DNA from: Chloroflexia bacterium
GTDB lineage: Bacteria; Chloroflexota; Chloroflexia; QHBQ01; JADMIH01
NCBI GenBank assembly: GCA_025927935.1
Contig: JAICKM010000084.1
Coordinates: forward strand, 1-14,660
Direction: 5' to 3'
Length of the DNA: 14,660 bases
Positions 1 to 6,209 of this stretch are shown piece by piece. The translations under genes were made by a program, and so were the position numbers. Position 1 is the stretch's first letter. Each line of letters begins with the position of its first letter. The notes beneath the pieces are model-generated. The model saw only the letters and a program-made list of their open reading frames with translations. It did not search any database and had not been told where the DNA came from.

Positions 1-146
1 AGGGCAACCACAAGGGCATCCCCTTCTACGAGGCACGCGGCTTCCGGGCGTACCACGAGCAACCGATTTACGGCAGCCGCCCCGAAGACGCCGTGGTCTC
101 GGTCCGCTACCAGCGCGCGCTGGACGGCGCCGGGCCAGCGCGCTAG
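1..146 (+). CDS. GNAT-family N-acetyltransferase, C-terminal fragment
   Basis: The window opens inside this gene; the reading frame begins at base 3 and runs 47 codons to a TAG at 144-146. The visible tail reads NHKGIPFYEARGFRAYHEQP, followed by a short charged strand and VVSVRYQRAL. A segment of the type (A)xxFYExxGF near the C-terminus is the usual end of GNAT acetyltransferases (helix 4 and strand beta-6, next to the acetyl-CoA binding site), so an acyl-CoA-dependent N-acyl transfer is likely. The substrate cannot be told because the N-terminal motifs are outside the window. The next gene starts 189 bases downstream behind its own promoter-like site, so the two need not be co-transcribed. 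Confidence 0.65.
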   Translation, partial: GNHKGIPFYEARGFRAYHEQPIYGSRPEDAVVSVRYQRALDGAGPAR

Positions 147-203
147 CGGGATGATCGGCCCGGACGGCGACCCCAACCGGCTGAGCGCGTTTGGCATGGT
201 TTC

Positions 204-212
204 TGTTATACT
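204..212 (+). promoter_or_regulatory. Extended -10 promoter-like site upstream of the AI-2E permease
   Basis: TG at 204-205, one base, then TATACT at 207-212 gives an extended -10 element. No good -35 lies at 17 bp spacing (TTGGCA at 191-196 is only 10 bp away). Transcription would start near 219, leaving a leader of about 115 nt before the ATG at 336. A TTGACT at 270-275 closer to the gene has no convincing -10. Confidence 0.35.
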
Positions 213-251
213 CCATTGACAGGGGCACCCTGCCGGCGCGCGCCCCGCCGT

Positions 252-269
252 GGATCGGTTCTCCGATCC
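252..269 (+). repeat. Perfect 7-bp inverted repeat with tetraloop in the permease leader
   Basis: GGATCGG (252-258), TTCT, CCGATCC (263-269) would form a stable stem-loop in the leader RNA of the permease gene. Only two T follow, so it is not a standard terminator. It could be an RNA structure or an operator; no regulator is indicated. Confidence 0.4.
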
Positions 270-335
270 TTGACTGCCTGTTTACCGGCACCGAATGTAA
301 GGCGGGGCTGCAATAGCCGTCGAGCGAGGTAGTAT

Positions 336-1550
336 ATGGCCGGCAGCGAACGGAACCAGGACGCGCAAGAAGCGGGCAGCCTGGGCCCTGCCTCTTTAGA
401 GGCGCCCGCGACCGCCACCGTTGCCACGCGGCGCACCCCGCGCTGGATCTGGGGCTGGGCGCTGCCCGTGGTCATTCTCGTCCTGCTCTATATGGTGCGG
501 CGGGTGCTGGGGCCGTTCGTCATCGCCGGGGTGCTGGCCTATATCTTCAGCATGGTCGTGGATCGGTTGCAAGAGCGGCTGCCCTGGCCGCGCGGCCTCA
601 TCGTCACCCTGCTCTATATCGTCGTCCTGGCGATCATCGGCGTCGGGCTCTACTTCGGCGCCGAGGCGCTCTATCTGCAAACCCGCGACCTCTTGCGCCG
701 GGGGCCGAACCTCATCGAGCAAGGCTTGCGCCAGATCATGGGCGACCAGCCGTACAGTTTCGCCGGCGTAACCGTCACCGCGCCACTGCTCGCCGAGCGC
801 ATCGACGAAGGCATCCGCGGCTACTTCGGCAGCGGCGGCGACGCCATCCACCTGGCGGGCGAAGTCGTGGCCCGCGTGCTGGATAGCCTGCTGGTCGTCG
901 TCGTTAGCTTCTACCTGATGCTCGACGGCAAGCGCCTGGGCGTCTATCTGCTGAAATTCGTGCCCGCCGGGTCGCGGGCGCGCACCGGCTATGTGGCTGG
1001 GCGCATCCACGCCGTGCTGGGCGCATATCTGCGCGGCCAGTTGCTGCTCATCGGCCTGATGTCGCTGGTGTCGTTCCTGATCCTGCAATTCGTCTTCCAG
1101 GTGCCCTATGCCCTGCCGCTCGGCATCCTGACCGGCTTCCTGGAGATCCTGCCGCTGTTGGGACCGGCCATCGCCGCCGTCCTGGCCGCCAGCGTCGCCC
1201 TGGCCGCGCACGGCCCCGGCGCGGCGCTCGGCGTAATCGTGGCTTACACGATTTTACGCCAGCTTGAGGATCAAGTCGTCATGCCGTTTGTCGTCGGGCG
1301 CGCCGTCGAGTTGCACCCGGTCGTGACCATCTTCGCCGTGCTGGCGGGCGGGGCCATGGCCGGGGCTATCGGCATGCTGCTGGCCGTGCCGGCGGCTGCG
1401 GCCATCAAAGTCGTGCTCGACTTCCTCTATCCCACCGACCCCCAGGACGCGCTGGCCGAGGCCCGCCCCGGCATCCGCCGCGCGGCCCGCGAAGCCGCCG
1501 AACGCGCCGAAGACCCCGACGCCTCCCCCGCCCCGGTCAAGACCAGCTAG
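336..1550 (+). CDS. AI-2E family transporter (membrane permease)
   Basis: A 404-residue integral membrane protein of the AI-2E transporter family (PF01594, the TqsA/PerM/YdiK type). Hydrophobic segments lie near residues 41-74, 86-108, 180-198, 228-252, 258-295, 298-315 and 325-362, matching the roughly eight helices and ~350-400 aa of the family. The conserved late region is clear: GFLEILPLLGPAIAA (267-281), then RQLEDQVVMPFVVGR (308-322) and a Gly/Ala-rich final helix pair. The first ~35 residues and the last ~40 (Ala/Glu/Pro-rich) are cytoplasmic-looking tails. ATG at 336 is preceded by GAGGT at 326-330 with 5-base spacing. Some members export autoinducer-2 and others act as Na+/H+ antiporters, so the substrate is open. 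A gene running the opposite way follows, so it appears monocistronic. Confidence 0.9.
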   Translation: MAGSERNQDAQEAGSLGPASLEAPATATVATRRTPRWIWGWALPVVILVLLYMVRRVLGPFVIAGVLAYIFSMVVDRLQERLPWPRGLIVTLLYIVVLAIIGVGLYFGAEALYLQTRDLLRRGPNLIEQGLRQIMGDQPYSFAGVTVTAPLLAERIDEGIRGYFGSGGDAIHLAGEVVARVLDSLLVVVVSFYLMLDGKRLGVYLLKFVPAGSRARTGYVAGRIHAVLGAYLRGQLLLIGLMSLVSFLILQFVFQVPYALPLGILTGFLEILPLLGPAIAAVLAASVALAAHGPGAALGVIVAYTILRQLEDQVVMPFVVGRAVELHPVVTIFAVLAGGAMAGAIGMLLAVPAAAAIKVVLDFLYPTDPQDALAEARPGIRRAAREAAERAEDPDASPAPVKTS

Positions 1551-1567
1551 CCCCGCCGCGCCGGGCA

Positions 1568-1640
1568 CAAAAAAAGGCCCCTGCTTGGGAACAGGGGCCT
1601 TCGCACCAGGAGGAGTTTTTCGTCCGTCTTATCTCATCTG
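1568..1640 (-). ncRNA. Candidate small RNA or regulator 3' UTR with anti-Shine-Dalgarno segment
   Basis: An extended -10 element at 1646-1651 on the minus strand predicts a start near 1640, and an intrinsic terminator ends near 1568, giving an RNA of about 73 nt. It has no plausible ORF. Its unpaired part carries CTCCTCCTGG (complement of 1606-1615), which could pair with Shine-Dalgarno sequences. The same bases could simply be the 3' UTR of the upstream XRE gene. Existence of a separate transcript is inference. Confidence 0.3.
1574..1601 (-). terminator. Intrinsic terminator on the minus strand
   Basis: On the minus strand AAGGCCCCTG, an 8-base loop and CAGGGGCCTT form a perfect 10-bp stem, followed directly by a run of T (complement of the A run at 1568-1575). 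This would end transcription from the XRE regulator (stop at 1746). On the plus strand no T run follows the stem at once, so it is weaker for the AI-2E gene, which stops at 1550. Confidence 0.8.
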
Positions 1641-1645
1641 GGTTT

Positions 1646-1674
1646 AGTATAGCAGGCTGTGTCGCTGAGCGGAA
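1646..1674 (-). promoter_or_regulatory. Promoter-like site ahead of the candidate small RNA
   Basis: On the minus strand TGC-TATACT (extended -10; hexamer at 1646-1651) lies 17 bp after TTCCGC (1669-1674). The -10 is good and the -35 poor. The site lies downstream of the XRE stop codon, so it would serve only the short segment ending at the 1574-1601 terminator. Confidence 0.35.
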
Positions 1675-1745
1675 TCACCCAATGGTCCTGTTTCGACGTG
1701 GTACTGTTGGTAAGCTCCCGATCAGGTTCCGCCAGGACTATTCGG

Positions 1746-2150
1746 CTACGGCATTTGCCCCGTCGAGGCCGCGCCGTCCTCCTGGTCCGCGGCGCCCGGC
1801 TTGGGCGCGTTGAACTCGCGCATGCGCTCGACAATGGCCGCGATGGCCGCGACCGTGCGCGGATCGTCCAGGTCGTACTTCAAACGCAGGTACACGGGCA
1901 GATCGGGCAAGCCCTCACCGCGTTCCTCGACCCGGTACCCGGCCGCCGCCAGCAAATCATCGGGCGTGGTGCCGAGCGCGGTCGCCAGCCGCAACAGACG
2001 ATCACGCGAAGGGAGCTGGATGTCGCCCCCTTCGAGACGCGAAATATGGCTGCGCGTCAGGCCGCTGGCCGCCGCCAGCTCCTCCTGGGTCCACCCCCGG
2101 GCTTTGCGTAAGGACCGCAACCGCTCTCCAAGATCACCTTTTTTCGCCAC
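1746..2150 (-). CDS. XRE-family helix-turn-helix transcriptional regulator
   Basis: With a GTG start at 2150 this is a 134-residue DNA-binding protein. Residues ~7-62 form a Cro/C1-type HTH: LGERLRSLRKARGWTQEELA, then ASGLTRSHISRLEGG (recognition helix) and LLRLATALGTTPDDLL. The remaining ~65 residues (LPVYLRLKYDLDDPRTVAAI) are a short unassigned domain, perhaps for dimerisation, ending in a disordered Ala/Gln/Asp tail. The frame stays open to a TTG at 2204, but that codon has no ribosome binding site, whereas GAGGAGGAG at 2161-2169 precedes the GTG. The gene has its own promoter at 2218-2246 and a terminator downstream. The promoter-start interval is short, so autoregulation is plausible, but no clear palindromic operator is seen. 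Its target is unknown. Confidence 0.85.
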   Translation of the reverse strand: MAKKGDLGERLRSLRKARGWTQEELAAASGLTRSHISRLEGGDIQLPSRDRLLRLATALGTTPDDLLAAAGYRVEERGEGLPDLPVYLRLKYDLDDPRTVAAIAAIVERMREFNAPKPGAADQEDGAASTGQMP

Positions 2151-2160
2151 CGGTCTGTGT

Positions 2161-2169
2161 CTCCTCCTC
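2161..2169 (-). promoter_or_regulatory. Ribosome binding site that decides the XRE start
   Basis: GAGGAGGAG on the minus strand ends 10 bases before the GTG at 2150. It lies inside the longer TTG-initiated reading frame, so it argues for the shorter protein. Confidence 0.6.
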
Positions 2170-2217
2170 GCGGGCCGCAACGACTCGCACGTAACAGCGC
2201 CCAATTATCCGATCACC

Positions 2218-2246
2218 AAATTACCATGATTGCGATGCAGAGTCAA
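2218..2246 (-). promoter_or_regulatory. Promoter of the XRE regulator
   Basis: On the minus strand TTGACT (2241-2246), 17 bp, TAATTT (2218-2223). Five of six -35 bases match the consensus and the spacing is ideal. The predicted start near 2211 leaves a ~60-nt leader before the GTG at 2150, and supports a start codon downstream of the TTG at 2204. Confidence 0.6.
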
Positions 2247-2391
2247 GTCCACGGCAGCGCCGCCCGGCCCGCCAACGGGCGGGCGATGGGGCCGAAGCCC
2301 GCCTGCGCGAGCTATGCGCCATTTGTGCAAGCCACGCAGGCGGCCTTTGTCCTCCGTAGCCCCTGGCTTGAGCCACCCGGCGCGCCGCGCA
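2247..2391. other. Non-coding stretch with two GC-rich inverted repeats
   Basis: This is the first part of the 393-base divergent gap between the XRE gene and the lipoprotein gene; no gene is credible here. It holds GCCCGCC-AACG-GGCGGGC (2267-2284), a 7-bp stem with a tetraloop. It also holds CCGCCTGCG (2299-2307) paired with CGCAGGCGG (2335-2343), a perfect 9-bp stem around a 27-base interior, followed by CCTTTGTCC. These could be terminator-like insulation or a structured RNA; nothing identifies them further. Confidence 0.4.
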
Positions 2392-2421
2392 TTGCCGCCA
2401 GGGGGCCGAGGATGGTATAAC
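2392..2421 (+). promoter_or_regulatory. Promoter of the lipoprotein/glycoside hydrolase operon
   Basis: TTGCCG (2392-2397), 18 bp, TATAAC (2416-2421), with TG at 2413-2414 making an extended -10. The predicted start near 2428 leaves a leader of ~116 nt before the ATG at 2544. Confidence 0.55.
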
Positions 2422-2543
2422 ACAACTGTCCCCACCTTACCGGGCAACGCTGCCCCGATAGGATCGCGGCCCATAACTTGCTCACGGCCAGGGCTGTAGA
2501 CCCGGCCCGCTTCCCGGAGAAATGAGGTTATCCAGCAACGTTG

Positions 2544-3323
2544 ATGAAAACGCAGCACCATCGCGGCTCCGGTCTCATGCCGATCCCGCTCCGGCTCCTG
2601 ATCCTGGTCTTGACTCTGGGCCTGGCTCTGGTGATCCTGGCGGCCTGTGGCGACGGCGGTTCGCCGCCGGCCACGCCCTCTCCCGCCAACGGCAGCAGCG
2701 CGAGCACATCCCTACCGGCTAACCCGCCCACCGCCGCGCCGCCCTCCGCCGCCGCGGCCCCCACGGACACGGTCTCAGCGCCGCCCTCCGCCGCCGCGGC
2801 CCCCACGGAGACGATCTCGCCGGACGGCCCGCCCCCGGAGGGACCGCCCCTGCCCACGTCCGGCCCTGTCGCCACCGTGGGCACCGACGAAGCCGTGGTC
2901 ATCTACAGCCTCATCGCCCATGACCTCGTCGCCCAGAGCCTGACCACCGCGGCGACCACGGCCACGCCCGAATATATCGGCATCAGCCAGCAGGCCGGGC
3001 AGGGCGCCTTGCTCGACACCGACTCCACGAACGTCACCATCCCGGATGACCTGATCGACGAGATGGGCGACCTGGGCACCACCGTCACCTTCAGCCCGTT
3101 CATGGAGGCCATCGGCGCGCTGGAGGACGGCGCCAAGGTGCGCGATGACGGCATCTACCTCACGCTCGGCGTGCTCGAAGACCAGGGCAGCCCCGATAAA
3201 CTCGCCGCCTACGCCAGCTATTACCGCGCCAGCGACGATGCGACCGGCTATCGCTATGTCCTCGAAAAGGCCGCCGGCGGCCCCTGGGTTATCAAGGATC
3301 GGCAACAGGTGTGGGATCACTAA
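2544..3323 (+). CDS. Secreted lipoprotein of unknown function
   Basis: A 259-residue protein with a lipoprotein signal peptide: basic N-terminus, hydrophobic core LRLLILVLTLGLALVIL and lipobox LAAC with Cys35 as the likely lipidated residue. Residues ~36-108 are a low-complexity Pro/Ala/Ser/Thr linker that holds a 14-residue tandem duplication. The folded part (110-259) contains DEAVVIYSLIAHDLVAQ and ends YRYVLEKAAGGPWVIKDRQQ, a terminal-strand pattern seen in small extracytoplasmic domains; I do not recognise the family. ATG 2544 is chosen over the preceding TTG 2541; ATG 2577 would still leave a signal peptide. No strong ribosome binding site precedes 2544. The gene ends 13 bases inside the next one, implying coupled translation with the GH113-like enzyme and a shared surface role. 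Confidence 0.8.
   Translation: MKTQHHRGSGLMPIPLRLLILVLTLGLALVILAACGDGGSPPATPSPANGSSASTSLPANPPTAAPPSAAAAPTDTVSAPPSAAAAPTETISPDGPPPEGPPLPTSGPVATVGTDEAVVIYSLIAHDLVAQSLTTAATTATPEYIGISQQAGQGALLDTDSTNVTIPDDLIDEMGDLGTTVTFSPFMEAIGALEDGAKVRDDGIYLTLGVLEDQGSPDKLAAYASYYRASDDATGYRYVLEKAAGGPWVIKDRQQVWDH
2736..2819 (+). repeat. Two tandem 42-bp repeats in the lipoprotein linker
   Basis: Units at 2736-2777 and 2778-2819 differ at only three bases. Each encodes APPSAAAAPT followed by [DE]T and a short hydrophobic/Ser stretch. The unit is a multiple of three, so copy changes would alter linker length without a frameshift. Confidence 0.85.
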
Positions 3324-4600
3324 CGCCGCCTGAAAACCGGCGCGTCTGGGCCTTTCGCGCCGCGCTGGCCGGCGCCGTCGTCTTGAACCTGATCGCCCTC
3401 GCGTTACTGGTGAATCGCCCGATGGAGACGTTGCTACCGTCCGCCACCCCGACCGCCGGGCCGCCGCAGATCGGCCCGGCCGGCACGCCCGTGCCCGGCG
3501 CCACGGCGACCGGCCCGCCCCACGTCCAGCACCCTGACGGCAAGATGCGCGGCGTCAATATTCCCGTCTGGGGGCCGGACTTCATCGTCGCCAAACCGTC
3601 GATCCAGGGCGCCGCCGCGCTCGACGCCAACTGGGTGGCCCTGGTCACGCACTGGTATGTCTCGTCCGCCGTGCCCTACAGCGGCGGCGGCATCTTCCAG
3701 GAGGACGCCGTGCGCGGCAAGGGCGCGCAACGCAGCGCCAGCGACGCCAGCCTGGGCGCGGCCATCGACACTGCCCACGCCGTGGGCCTGAAGGTGATGC
3801 TCAAACCGCATGTGGACTGGACCGAAGGCGGCTGGCGCGGCTCGTTCTACTTTGACGACGCCAAGGCGCCGGGCGGGCGGCAGGATTGGTGGACCAGCTA
3901 CCATGCGTTGATCAGCGATACCGTGCGCCTTGCCATCGACCACCACGCCGAGGCCATCTGCATCGGCACCGAGTTCGCCGATATCAACAAGGAGGGCGCC
4001 AGCGCTCCCGAGTGGATCCACATCATCGAGCAGATTCGCGCGGCGGGCTACACCGGCCAGCTAACCTACGCGGCCAACTGGGGCTTTGGGGCCGACGCCG
4101 AATATAACCGGCCGGGGCTAGCCGGCGTGTTGGAGCAACTCGACTTCATCGGCATCGACGCCTACTATCCGCTGTCCATGGAGCAGAATCCCTCGCTGGC
4201 CGCGCTGATCGCCGGGTGGCACGACGTGGTCAACCCCTACGACACCCGCCCCGACCCGATGCACCAGGACAATTTCGCGGAGATCGAGAAACTGCACAAG
4301 CGCACCGGCAAGCCGATTGTCTTCACCGAGGTCGGCTATCCAGCGGACGACTTCGCCGCGAAGAACCCGGCGGCGGATGGCGGGACCGGGAACAACGAGG
4401 CACTGCAAAACCGGGCCGCCGAGGCGCTCTACCAGGTCTGGGGCGATGTGCCCTGGTGGCAGGGCGCGCTCTGGTGGCAATACGGCCCGGTCTACAACTC
4501 GCACAGCCTCCAGGGCCGCGCCATCCTCGACACCCTGCGCCAGGTCTGGTCCCAGGCCGCCGAAACCGGCAGCCCCGCGGCCGCCGCGGGCAGCCCGTAG
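3311..4600 (+). CDS. Membrane-anchored GH113-like glycoside hydrolase
   Basis: A 429-residue protein with one N-terminal membrane segment (residues ~14-34), a Pro/Thr/Gly linker (37-75) and a (beta/alpha)8-type domain from ~79. Family-like landmarks are MRGVNIPVWGP (79-89), GLKVMLKPHVDW (159-170), CIGTEF (217-222) with Glu221 as likely acid/base, DFIGIDAYYPL (278-288) and IVFTEVGYP (336-344) with Glu340 as likely nucleophile. These resemble GH113 (beta-mannanase) and the wider GH5-like clan; an endo-acting glycosidase outside the membrane is inferred, and the substrate is not certain. The start is GTG 3311, overlapping the lipoprotein stop by 13 bases, with AAGGA at 3294-3298 somewhat far upstream. 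The protein ends in an Ala/Ser/Pro tail. The HEAT gene converges six bases after the stop. Confidence 0.8.
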   Translation: MGSLTPPENRRVWAFRAALAGAVVLNLIALALLVNRPMETLLPSATPTAGPPQIGPAGTPVPGATATGPPHVQHPDGKMRGVNIPVWGPDFIVAKPSIQGAAALDANWVALVTHWYVSSAVPYSGGGIFQEDAVRGKGAQRSASDASLGAAIDTAHAVGLKVMLKPHVDWTEGGWRGSFYFDDAKAPGGRQDWWTSYHALISDTVRLAIDHHAEAICIGTEFADINKEGASAPEWIHIIEQIRAAGYTGQLTYAANWGFGADAEYNRPGLAGVLEQLDFIGIDAYYPLSMEQNPSLAALIAGWHDVVNPYDTRPDPMHQDNFAEIEKLHKRTGKPIVFTEVGYPADDFAAKNPAADGGTGNNEALQNRAAEALYQVWGDVPWWQGALWWQYGPVYNSHSLQGRAILDTLRQVWSQAAETGSPAAAAGSP

Positions 4601-4606
4601 CGCGAC

Positions 4607-5587
4607 TTACTTGGAGCCACCGCTCCCGTTGAGCATGGGACAGCCGCACGCGGCAAGCGCGCGATCCACTTCGGCGGGGTCGTGCCACCACTCGCGTAGT
4701 GCCTGTAGCCCTGGGCAAAAACGGGAGTCGCCCAGATTGCCTACGGCCCAGATGAGCCGGTTGGTGAAAGCGCCGCTATGTAACTCGGCGATCAACGGCG
4801 CGATCACCCGCTCGTCGCGTAGCTCGGCCAGGGCCAGCAGCGCTTCCTCGCGCGTGGCGTCGTCCTCATCCGCGAGGCGGGCCAGCAGGGCATCGCGCAG
4901 CGCCGGGACCGCGTGGCCCTCCTCACGGGTTATCTGCAAGCCGAGTCCAAACGTGGCCCATTCGCGCACGTCCGGGTCGGCATCGCGCGATAGGGCAATC
5001 AGCGCGGCGACGGCCTGCGGACCCTCCGCACTCCCCAGGCTCCGCGCCACGCCGAAGCGCACGTCCGGGTCCGGGTGGTGCTGGAGACGCAGCAGCGGTT
5101 CGAGCGCCCGCTCGTCATGCAGTTGGGAAAAAGCCACGCCAATATCGCGCAGTACCGCCGGTTCCGTTTCGGTTTCCAGCATCTGCAACAGGATATCGCC
5201 GGCTTCCACCGGGAACGGGTGCTTACGCCCGCCTAACTGGCTCAGAATGTCGGCCCCCAACGACCGGGACGCGGGATCGGAATCCCCGCTGAGGGCGCGC
5301 GCCGCCTCCAGCACCTCCTGCGTGCCCCGGTAGTGCAGGATCATCACGTAGTCCCAGTAGGTATCGGGATCATTCTCTTGCAAGGCCCGCCGGATTAGCT
5401 CCGGTGTGGACGGCGCGGCCTGGGCCGCCAGTTCCTTCATCCGCGCCCACTTGCGGAGGTCTGCATCCACGACTTCGCGATCCAACGGCAGTTTATCAGC
5501 AGCCGTCTCCCGTGCCTGCTGCCATTGGCGGATCTCTTCGTCGAGGGTCCGTGGATCCCAGGACGTTTCATCTGCGGCGTCACTCAT
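4607..5587 (-). CDS. HEAT-repeat protein (PBS lyase HEAT-like repeats)
   Basis: A 326-residue soluble alpha-solenoid. After a charged N-terminal segment (1-55), successive ~30-residue helical pairs carry the HEAT pattern, e.g. VLRDIGVAFSQLHDERALEPLL (145-166, quoted in part), PDVRFGVARSLGSAEGPQAV (174-193), PDVREWATFGLGL (205-217), DDATREEALLALAELRDERV (242-261) and LIWAVGNLGDS (278-288). Such proteins bind other proteins and have no catalytic residues; the lyase label is historical. The tail has a small Cys-x-Cys (CGC, 314-316). ATG 5587 is preceded by GGGAG with six-base spacing. It lies 109 bases downstream of the ybjN-like gene on the same strand, with a weak hairpin between, so read-through co-transcription is possible but not shown. 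It ends six bases from the convergent hydrolase gene. Confidence 0.85.
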   Translation of the reverse strand: MSDAADETSWDPRTLDEEIRQWQQARETAADKLPLDREVVDADLRKWARMKELAAQAAPSTPELIRRALQENDPDTYWDYVMILHYRGTQEVLEAARALSGDSDPASRSLGADILSQLGGRKHPFPVEAGDILLQMLETETEPAVLRDIGVAFSQLHDERALEPLLRLQHHPDPDVRFGVARSLGSAEGPQAVAALIALSRDADPDVREWATFGLGLQITREEGHAVPALRDALLARLADEDDATREEALLALAELRDERVIAPLIAELHSGAFTNRLIWAVGNLGDSRFCPGLQALREWWHDPAEVDRALAACGCPMLNGSGGSK

Positions 5588-5636
5588 CTGCTACTCCCGC
5601 CGTCTAGGTGTGACTGCATAAACTCATAGCAAAGAA

Positions 5637-5655
5637 GCGGGCAGCGTTGCCGCCC
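5637..5655 (-). terminator. Weak hairpin between the ybjN-like and HEAT genes
   Basis: On the minus strand GGCA-ACGC-TGCC with imperfect flanking G/C pairs is followed by CGCTTCTTTGC. The stem is short and the T run broken, so at most it attenuates read-through into the HEAT gene. Confidence 0.3.
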
Positions 5656-5696
5656 ACCCGCTCCCTGCTTGCGCGTGCCCTGGCCCCGACCGGGTA

Positions 5697-6209
5697 CTAC
5701 CCCTGGGACTCGGGCGGCGTGTTTTCGTTCCCGCTGCCGTCGCCACTCCAGTCCACGCCGGGACTGGCCGGTTCCTCCGGGGTCTGGCCTGGCTTCAACG
5801 ACGATACGGCGGTGGGATCAGTCGCCAGGCGGATCAGTTCGACAAAGTGGCGGTCGGCGTTGGAGCAGACGGCGTAGAGGCCGGTCTCGAAGTCCTCCAC
5901 CGTGACCGCCGAGGCCGGCAGTTCCATCGCCAGGGTCACGTCGTCGTCGCCGTCGAGGAACAGCTTGACGCCGTTGAGCACGAAGTTGAGGCGCAGCAGG
6001 TGCTCGTAGAGGTTGGGGCGGCAGTCGGCGTGGATCTTCGCCGGCAGTAGCGCGTTGACATAGAGCCAGCGCTCGGTCAGGCGCACGATGAAGCGCACGC
6101 GGAAGTTCTCGCCGATATACCCACTGTCCCAGAGGGTCGGCTCGCGCTTGCTGTAGGGCCAGTCGAGTTTGGCAAAATACTCGTCAATTTGCTCAGGTGT
6201 GGTCGGCAT
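5697..6209 (-). CDS. YbjN-like (type III secretion chaperone-fold) protein
   Basis: A 170-residue protein. Residues ~5-130 resemble the YbjN family (T3SS chaperone-like fold): a helix PEQIDEYFAKL, strands NFRVRFIVRLTERWLYVNALL (35-55, quoted in part), a helix NLYEHLLRLNFVLNGVKL (66-83), a strand VTLAMELPASAV (91-102) and a helix ADRHFVELIRLA (118-129). The last 40 residues are Pro/Gly/Glu-rich and probably disordered. YbjN-type proteins are poorly understood; the fold is that of small dimeric chaperones. The ATG at 6209 lies inside the end of the clp gene (17-base overlap), with AAGGAG seven bases upstream, also within clp coding sequence. This is strong evidence of one transcript and coupled translation, and suggests an adaptor, chaperone or regulator of the Clp ATPase; that role is inference. 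Confidence 0.8.
   Translation of the reverse strand: MPTTPEQIDEYFAKLDWPYSKREPTLWDSGYIGENFRVRFIVRLTERWLYVNALLPAKIHADCRPNLYEHLLRLNFVLNGVKLFLDGDDDVTLAMELPASAVTVEDFETGLYAVCSNADRHFVELIRLATDPTAVSSLKPGQTPEEPASPGVDWSGDGSGNENTPPESQG

Noticed and set aside
191..212. TTGGCA and TATACT as a standard promoter, or TGGCA...TGTT as a sigma-54 site
   Set aside because: The spacer is 10 bp instead of ~17, and the sigma-54 -12 GC is missing; only the extended -10 is kept.
396..1211. 271-codon open frame on the minus strand
   Set aside because: Antisense to the AI-2E permease; composition is Gln/Asp/Gly-rich and domainless.
2285..2360. tRNA-like fold in the intergenic region
   Set aside because: No T-loop GGTTCRANNCC-type sequence and no acceptor stem of the right length.
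2205..2561. 118-codon open frame on the minus strand covering the non-coding gap
   Set aside because: No recognisable domain, it crosses both predicted promoters, and it has no credible ribosome binding site.
2522..2722. 66-codon frame starting ATG 2522 with GGAG just upstream
   Set aside because: It is out of frame with the lipoprotein, has no domain, and would compete with an ORF that has a clear signal peptide and lipobox.
2443..5651. 12-mer GGCAACGCTGCC present at 2443 and, inverted, at 5640
   Set aside because: Several 12-mer matches are expected by chance in a window of this size and composition.
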